Source: Endozoicomonas sp. GU-1
GTDB lineage: Bacteria; Pseudomonadota; Gammaproteobacteria; Pseudomonadales; Endozoicomonadaceae
Assembly: GCF_027366395.1 (NCBI RefSeq)
Contig: NZ_CP114771.1
Coordinates: forward strand, 4,464,001-4,528,000
Direction: 5' to 3'
DNA: 64,000 bases
The notes under the pieces are model-generated. The model was not told the origin of the DNA, made no database searches, and was given only the letters and a program-made list of their open reading frames with translations. Shown here one piece after another: positions 58,913 through 64,000 of this stretch. A program made the translations under genes and the position numbers. Position 1 is the stretch's first letter; each line of letters opens with the position of its first letter.

Positions 58913-60655
58913 ATGAAAGGCCAGGCCGACACTCAACCCACTGTGCTGGATGTTGATAACCTCCGGCAGCAGTTTCCCCTGTTGTCACAGACCGTGCATG
59001 GCCATCCGCTGGTCTACCTGGACAATGCGGCAACCACACAGAAGCCGGTGTCGGTTATTGAGTCGCTAGACCGCTATTATCGGGAGCAGAATGCCAATGT
59101 GCATCGGGCAGCGCACTTCCTGAGTGCCTGCACGACCCATGGGTTTGAAGCTGCCAGAGAAACCACCCGCCACTTTATCAATGCCCGTTTTACAGAAGAG
59201 ATTATCTGGACTCGGGGCGCGACTGAAGCCATCAATCTGGTGGCTAGCAGCTGGGGACGAAGCCAGCTGAAGGCTGGCGATGAGATTATCCTGAGCCGCC
59301 TTGAGCACCATGCCAATATCGTTCCCTGGCAACTGCTGACTGACGTCACCGGGGCCACCATCAGGGTGGTTGAGCTGGATGATGCTGGCAATCTGGATAT
59401 GCAACAGTTCCGGCAATTGCTGTCGGATAACACCAGGCTGGTGGCAATGACCCATACCTCCAATGCTATTGGTACGATCACCCCCATTAAAGAGGTTATC
59501 GAGCTTGCCCATCAGGCCGGTGCCCTGGTCCTGGTGGACGGTTCTCAGGCTGTTGCCCATCAGAAAGTGGATGTTCAGGCGCTGGGGGCCGACTTTTATG
59601 TGTTTTCCGGCCATAAGGTCTACGGCCCAACGGGAATCGGTGTGCTGTACGGGCGAAGGGAGCTGTTGGAAAACATGCCTCCCTGGCAGGGCGGTGGTGA
59701 GATGATTGAGCATGTCAGTTTTTCCGGCACCCGCTTTAATCGCCTGCCGTTCAAATTTGAGGCAGGAACCCCCAATATTGCCGGCGCCATTGGTTTAGGC
59801 AAAGCGCTGGAGTTTTTAGCGGATATCGATGTTGCCGCCATGCAGGCCCATGAACATCAGCTGCGTCAGCTGGTGGAGGAGGGGTTAAGCCAGATAAGCG
59901 GTATCCGTCTGATTGGTCAGGCAGAGTGGAAAGCGCCCGTCGTGTCGTTTGTCTCCGGTGAACTCCATAATCAGGACATCGGGCTGATGCTTGACCAACA
60001 GGGGATTGCTGTCAGAACCGGGCATCATTGTGCCATGCCCCTGATGGAGGGTCTGGACCTCAATGGAACGGTCAGAGCTTCTTTTGCCCTCTATAACACC
60101 ATTGATGAAGCCATGGCTTTTGTGGATGCCATGGATAAGCTCCACCATTCACCGTTGTATATTGCTCACCCTGAAATGAACAGTGATCAGACCCAGACAA
60201 TGATCAGTGAGACAACTGACCTGCCAGAGATTTTTCGTCAGCAGGCTCCGAACCTTGCCACGATAACAGAACGGTTGAATGGGCTTTCAGGCTGGCAGGA
60301 ACGTTACCGCCAGATCATGCTGCTGGGCAAAGAGCTGCCTGTGCTGTCGGGGGAATGGAGAAATGATGATGCCCGACTTCATGGTTGCGAGAGCAGCGTC
60401 TGGCTGCATCATCACTATGACGATGAAACCATGCGGCTTTACTTTATTGCTGACTCCGATGCGAGAGTGATCCGGGGGCTGATAGCGATTGTTCTGGCGG
60501 TATTCTCAGGGAAAACGTCGGCAGAGATTGGGCAGGAAGATATTGACCTGTGGTTCCGTGAGTTGGATCTGTTTAATCATTTAAGCCCATCCAGGGGCAA
60601 TGGGCTTAAGGCAATTGTCAGGGAGATTCAGGCGGTTGCTTATCGCTATCGTTAA
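58913..60655 (+). CDS. csdA: Cysteine desulfurase fused to SufE/CsdE-like sulfur acceptor
   Basis: The 580-aa protein joins two normally separate partners. Residues 1-410 are a class V PLP enzyme of the CsdA/SufS type: VYLDNAATTQKP, the PLP Lys in FSGHKVYGPTGIG and the persulfide Cys in VRTGHHCAMPLM. Residues 430-580 are a SufE/CsdE domain: WQERYRQIMLLGKELP, the acceptor Cys in LHGCESSVWL and RVIRGLIAIVLAVFSGKT. The fusion would pass sulfur from one Cys to the other within one chain. ATG 58913 follows GGAGG. With tcdA 1.6 kb downstream it recalls the E. coli csdA-csdE-csdL cluster, so csdA/csdE is preferred over sufS/sufE. Confidence 0.93.
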   Translation: MKGQADTQPTVLDVDNLRQQFPLLSQTVHGHPLVYLDNAATTQKPVSVIESLDRYYREQNANVHRAAHFLSACTTHGFEAARETTRHFINARFTEEIIWTRGATEAINLVASSWGRSQLKAGDEIILSRLEHHANIVPWQLLTDVTGATIRVVELDDAGNLDMQQFRQLLSDNTRLVAMTHTSNAIGTITPIKEVIELAHQAGALVLVDGSQAVAHQKVDVQALGADFYVFSGHKVYGPTGIGVLYGRRELLENMPPWQGGGEMIEHVSFSGTRFNRLPFKFEAGTPNIAGAIGLGKALEFLADIDVAAMQAHEHQLRQLVEEGLSQISGIRLIGQAEWKAPVVSFVSGELHNQDIGLMLDQQGIAVRTGHHCAMPLMEGLDLNGTVRASFALYNTIDEAMAFVDAMDKLHHSPLYIAHPEMNSDQTQTMISETTDLPEIFRQQAPNLATITERLNGLSGWQERYRQIMLLGKELPVLSGEWRNDDARLHGCESSVWLHHHYDDETMRLYFIADSDARVIRGLIAIVLAVFSGKTSAEIGQEDIDLWFRELDLFNHLSPSRGNGLKAIVREIQAVAYRYR

Positions 60656-60779
60656 GCTGGGCTCTGTCCATTTTTGACCGAACTTAATCCTGACCCGGGG
60701 CGACCGATAATACCACTGATTTATATAGAAAAAGACATCAGATTCATTATTTAGCTGAAATTAAAGAAGGATAAAATCG

Positions 60780-61835
60780 ATGGATTCTATTCCCTCTTCT
60801 CCCTTAAATGCCCGTAGCCCGGACAGTGACAACGGAAGCATGGGTGACCAGGCTTCTGGAGCCAGTAAACTGGGTGAGTATTCATTATCTGCCAGCCCTG
60901 CGGATGGCAATGGTGAGATGAAGGAAAGGGTCGCCAGATTATTTGCCGCTAAAGCTCAGCAACGACCTCTGGAGCCCCCCTCTCTTGAATCGAGACTCTG
61001 TTCTATTGCCCAGTCCCGAAAACCATCCACTAGCTTATTTTACCCAATCAAGGCGGTTGGCAAGAAGGCTGTGAATCTGGGCAGCAAGATCTTTCATTGC
61101 CTGATCTGGCGAAGCATTACTCCGGTACGGAAATCGGTCGTAAAGTCTGGCGGGGAAATGACGTCCGTGTTTTCTCAGGGTAAGGGGAAATGGCTGGAAA
61201 ATATGATATGGGACAGAACGACGCGATCAGGTTGTTGCTGGGCCCTGTCTTTGGACTGGTTAAAACATCGCGCTCGGGGTACCTCTCTATTCGATGAAAT
61301 CCATGATGATCCGAAAAACGGGGAAATTAATCCGGAAGTCTTTGAAAAAATAAGGGCTTTGCAAGAAGCGGGTTCAAGTGACCAAAATTTCTACACAGAC
61401 CAATGGCTGCGTATGAACGGGATGACCCGTTTTGAGGTTGTCGGTAACTCTGCTATTAGCAGACCCTGGCCCGGGTCCCGATACCTGACTTCTGATCAGA
61501 AGATATTGGTTTACCCAGATAATTTTCCACAAAAGTTGGCTGAGACCATCCTTGATCATGGGAACCGGTCGTCTGGCTTGAAACTTGTTCGTATTCGTGG
61601 GCGTAAATGTGGTCATGCACTGGCGGCTCATATTGATCCAGACAATGGCAGTGTGACTTTCTTTGACCCTAATTTTGGCGAGTTCCGGTTTTCCGGCGGC
61701 CAGGCTTTTAAACAGTGGTTTGTGGAACAATTCTGGCCAAAATCAAGATATGGAGGAGTTGTTCTCAGAATGAATCAGAATTTTGCTGTTAGCCATATCG
61801 CTCACTCAGGAGAAGACAGTGAACGCTCAATTTGA
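60780..61835 (+). CDS. YopT-like C58 cysteine protease, probable type III effector
   Basis: The 351-aa protein has a Ser-rich, disordered N-terminus of about 80 residues, as expected for a type III secretion signal, then a papain-like C58 domain. Candidate catalytic residues are Cys153 in SGCCWALSLDW, His279 in KCGHALAAHID and Asp296 in FFDPNFGEFRF. The order, spacing (His to Asp 17) and the FFDPN.GEF motif match the YopT/AvrPphB family. YopT removes prenylated tails from host Rho GTPases; AvrPphB cuts host kinases; the target here is unknown. AAGGA precedes the ATG. A small chaperone-like gene overlaps its 3' end. Confidence 0.85.
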   Translation: MDSIPSSPLNARSPDSDNGSMGDQASGASKLGEYSLSASPADGNGEMKERVARLFAAKAQQRPLEPPSLESRLCSIAQSRKPSTSLFYPIKAVGKKAVNLGSKIFHCLIWRSITPVRKSVVKSGGEMTSVFSQGKGKWLENMIWDRTTRSGCCWALSLDWLKHRARGTSLFDEIHDDPKNGEINPEVFEKIRALQEAGSSDQNFYTDQWLRMNGMTRFEVVGNSAISRPWPGSRYLTSDQKILVYPDNFPQKLAETILDHGNRSSGLKLVRIRGRKCGHALAAHIDPDNGSVTFFDPNFGEFRFSGGQAFKQWFVEQFWPKSRYGGVVLRMNQNFAVSHIAHSGEDSERSI

Positions 61836-62202
61836 ATATCTGGTCAAACAAGTTCTGCTGGCTATTGGGCTGGAGCTGGAACCCACTCCGGAAGGGCTCT
61901 ACATCATGGAGGTTGATGGCAAACTTGATATTTACCTTTCCTGCCACGAGGAGAAGTGGGTTTTGCTGTATTGTGAGCTTGGGGAAGTTAACGACGAGAG
62001 TAAAATACTGGCCGCGACCAACCTGTTTGGAAAGGAGTGGCCTGCCCATATTATCGGGCAGTATGAAGAAAAGATCATTTTCTGGTCACAACACTGCCTG
62101 GATAGCCTGACTCCGGTGGAACTGAAATCCTGGCTGGAGCGGTTTATCCAGGATGCCGAGGGGCAGCTGAGCGAGCTGTTGGCATTCGATATAGGAGAGT
62201 GA
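61819..62202 (+). CDS. CesT/SycT-like type III secretion chaperone
   Basis: The 127-aa acidic protein reads FEYLVKQVLLAIGLELEPTP, EGLYIMEVDGKLDIYLSCHE and EKWVLLYCELGEV, with a C-terminal LKSWLERFIQDAEGQLSEL. This helix-strand-strand-helix pattern is the class I type III chaperone fold. The GTG at 61819 is chosen because CAGGAGA stands 6 bases upstream; it overlaps the last 17 bases of the protease gene, so the two are translationally coupled. In Yersinia YopT is paired with the chaperone SycT in the same way. It probably keeps the protease soluble and secretion-ready. Confidence 0.8.
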   Translation: MNAQFEYLVKQVLLAIGLELEPTPEGLYIMEVDGKLDIYLSCHEEKWVLLYCELGEVNDESKILAATNLFGKEWPAHIIGQYEEKIIFWSQHCLDSLTPVELKSWLERFIQDAEGQLSELLAFDIGE

Positions 62203-62241
62203 TCATTGATTAGTTGCGTACTCCTTTCAGAAGAGCCGGGA

Positions 62242-63042
62242 TTAATCAGTCTTGGCCAACTTCTCAATAATTCGCGCAGCCGCAGCAAAACCAAAGGTTG
62301 CAGTCACTGCGGTGGCCGCGCCAAAACCACTGGCACAGTCCATTTTCATTGAGCCTTCACCGGTGGGTTTGGTCTGGCAGATGGTACCATCAGCCTGTGG
62401 ATAAACCGCCTGCTCGGTGGAAAACACACAGTCTACGCCAAACTTTCGTTTGGTATTCTTGCTGAAGCCATGACGGTCACGAAGCTGGTTGCGCACTTTT
62501 CTTGCCAGAGGGTCATGCCAGGTTTTGGTCAGATCGGTGATCTGAATCTGGGTAGGATCCATCTGTCCGCCAGCACCGCCAGTGGTGATGATTTTGATTT
62601 TGAGACGTTTGCAGTGAGCGATCAGCGCCGCCTTAACCCGGAAGCTGTCGATGGCATCCAGCACATAGTCAAACTCGTTGGTGATCAGTTCCTGAAGATT
62701 ATCTTCCGTAATAAAGTCTTCAATGGTCTGACACTGACACTCGGGGTTTATCTGGGTAATGCGCTCGGCAATCACCTCAACTTTTGAGCGGCCAATGGTG
62801 TCCGTAAGCGCATGCAATTGGCGATTGGTGTTGGTTATACAAATGTCGTCCAGATCGATCAGGGTGATGTTACCCACCGCCGTTCTGGCCAGGGCTTCTG
62901 CTGCCCAGGAGCCAACACCACCAATACCGATGACGCAGACATGGGATTGACGAAGCTGGTCAACAGCACGGTTGCCGTACAAGCGGCGAATACCGCCGAA
63001 CCGGTCATTGAAGCTGTTGCTGGGGGAAGAGGCTGCTGGCAT
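62242..63042 (-). CDS. tcdA: tRNA threonylcarbamoyladenosine dehydratase
   Basis: TcdA (CsdL) uses ATP to cyclise t6A37 in tRNA to ct6A. The 266-aa E1-like protein begins DRFGGIRRLYGNRAVDQLRQ, has the nucleotide loop VIGIGGVGSWAAEALAR, LIDLDDICITNTNRQLHAL, DAIDSFRVKAALIAHCK and a C-terminal MKMDCASGFGAATAVTATFG. In E. coli it works with the CsdA/CsdE sulfur relay, whose fused form lies upstream in this window. It is convergent with the protease-chaperone pair, which appears inserted between the two. Confidence 0.96.
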   Translation of the reverse strand: MPAASSPSNSFNDRFGGIRRLYGNRAVDQLRQSHVCVIGIGGVGSWAAEALARTAVGNITLIDLDDICITNTNRQLHALTDTIGRSKVEVIAERITQINPECQCQTIEDFITEDNLQELITNEFDYVLDAIDSFRVKAALIAHCKRLKIKIITTGGAGGQMDPTQIQITDLTKTWHDPLARKVRNQLRDRHGFSKNTKRKFGVDCVFSTEQAVYPQADGTICQTKPTGEGSMKMDCASGFGAATAVTATFGFAAAARIIEKLAKTD

Positions 63043-63203
63043 TGGAAACGACTGAGATAAAACATTAGCCGCCGATTATACAACCCAAAGTGGCATTGTT
63101 TTAATCAAATTTTGCCTTGCTTTGACTCTGAATGACCTGCCATCAATGGAACCTAATAATTATTTTGAGGTCAAACTGCGGTATTTATTGTCCAAGTGCG
63201 TGA

Positions 63204-64000
63204 GGCTTAATTCTGAAAGCAGCATCAGCAACCCATCACCGTTCAGAGTCCGCTCGCCGGGCTGACCGGCATGCCGGGCCACGCGTGGTTTCTGACCGTG
63301 GTAGAACCAAATTTAATGGTAAAAGAGTCTCATACAATCGGCCCTGTAGAAGCAAAGCCAGCATCCGGGGCAGTAGCAAATCTATAGAGGATGCCTTTTG
63401 GAAAAAAGAATTATTACATGGACGTCAAATCACCTCGACTGATGTGCTTTCAGCCTTTGAAAAAGATACAACGTCCCTCAGAAGTGGGTTCTTTCTGCAA
63501 AAACTTTGCTTGCAGAACCAACTGCTAAACAACAGAAAAGTGACCCCGGATGAGGTCATTCAAGAATTCAATCGAGAGCCGGATCGACACTATAAATACA
63601 AATTAGCGATAGTGCGTTTCAAAGAGGAATGCTGTCTGAGGGGGCTGCCGCTGAAGGGCCAGAAAGTCACAACGAATGCCGTGGTTCATGGGCTTCAGTC
63701 AGTCAGTGCAATACTGGAGCTGGCGCGCTTTAAGGAGTTATGTTGCCTGAGAGGCCTGGCGTTGCATGGTCGGCAGGTCACACCGGACGAGGTTATTCAG
63801 GATTATCAGGCCGCTGGGGCAAACTTGGAGCTGGCGCGCTTCAAAGCGGAATGTTGTCTTAAAGGGGGGTTAGTGAATGGCCAGAGGATCCTGCCGGATG
63901 AGGTGGTTAAGGACTTTCCGGATAATCCGAGAGGCAAACTGGGGCTGGCCCGCTTCAAAGCGGACTGTTGCCTGAATGGCTTGGCGTTGAATGGCCAGCA
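63204..64000 (+). CDS. Second CCLRG-repeat protein, runs off the window
   Basis: An open frame from 63204 to the window end encodes at least 265 residues closely similar to the start of the protein at 23020-26199: FNGKRVSYNRP, SIEDAFWKKELLHGRQIT, VTPDEVIQEFN, then repeats with ARFKxECCLRGLxLNG. About five units are seen before the edge. The upstream DNA is also conserved (TTGAGGTCAAAC at 63165 here, 23020 there), but here a TGA at 63201-63203 interrupts the matching frame. The start must therefore be downstream, perhaps GTG 63285 or a non-ATG codon, or the copy is damaged. Whether it also ends in the nucleotidyltransferase-like domain is not visible. Confidence 0.75.

Noticed and set aside
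63150-63190. An HrpL-type hrp box (GGAACC) upstream of the repeat genes
   Set aside because: GGAACC is present before both copies, but no CCAC half-site follows at the required distance.
63201-63203. TGA read as selenocysteine in the second repeat gene
   Set aside because: No selenocysteine insertion element is apparent directly after it, and the aligned residue in copy one is not cysteine.

Overview
The window reads as the chromosome of a host-associated gammaproteobacterium, most like Endozoicomonas or a close Oceanospirillales relative. This is inferred from gene order and content; no database was searched. The core gene order is classical gammaproteobacterial: folP-glmM-tpiA-secG-tRNALeu, then tRNAfMet-rimP-nusA-infB-rbfA-truB-rpsO-pnp, the rpsU-yqeY-dnaG-rpoD operon, tsaD-folB-folK-cca, putA, pilB, an ilvGM operon with leader attenuator, and a csdA-csdE fusion near tcdA. 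Between these housekeeping blocks, mostly one gene at a time, sit proteins with eukaryotic-like or effector-like features.

Layout: 1-3632 is the 3' part of folP (frameshifted), glmM, tpiA, secG and tRNA-Leu(GAG). 3633-13263 is an accessory insert where many relatives have the two tRNA genes close together. It holds a SEC-C protein, a DXD glycosyltransferase, a RelE-like/SF1 helicase/ankyrin fusion bracketed by two related inverted-repeat elements (the longer one MITE-like), and a CARD-like protein. 13264-22845 is the translation and RNA-decay block from tRNA-fMet to pnp. 23020-26199 is a 1059-aa protein with about ten 36-37-aa repeats and a C-terminal nucleotidyltransferase-like motif; a second family member starts at about 63.2 kb and runs off the window. 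26285-31751 is the macromolecular synthesis operon on the minus strand, with a small gene on the opposite strand inside it. 32112-39753 is tsaD-folB-folK, a large coiled-coil protein, cca and a PLP enzyme. 39827-48758 is a Pro/Gln-rich protein, minimal putA, orphan pilB and a DUF1302-type outer membrane protein. 49159-55283 is an ankyrin protein ending in a SOCS-box-like motif, a secreted phospholipase-C-like protein, a Gly-rich-tailed protein and a small acidic protein. 55650-63042 is a LysR regulator, ilvGM with its leader, csdA-csdE, a YopT-like protease with an adjacent CesT-like chaperone, and tcdA.

How it fits together: the protease/chaperone pair points to a type III secretion system elsewhere in the genome. 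The CARD-like, SOCS-box-like, ankyrin and glycosyltransferase proteins are then plausible host-directed effectors, although secretion is inferred and not seen.

Data quality: seven single-base frameshifts (folP, infB, dnaG twice, ilvG, the 34.2-37.3 kb gene and the 52.4-54.5 kb gene) lie mostly at homopolymer runs and hit essential genes. They are best read as sequencing errors, so these genes are annotated as whole. Domain calls rest on motifs read by eye.
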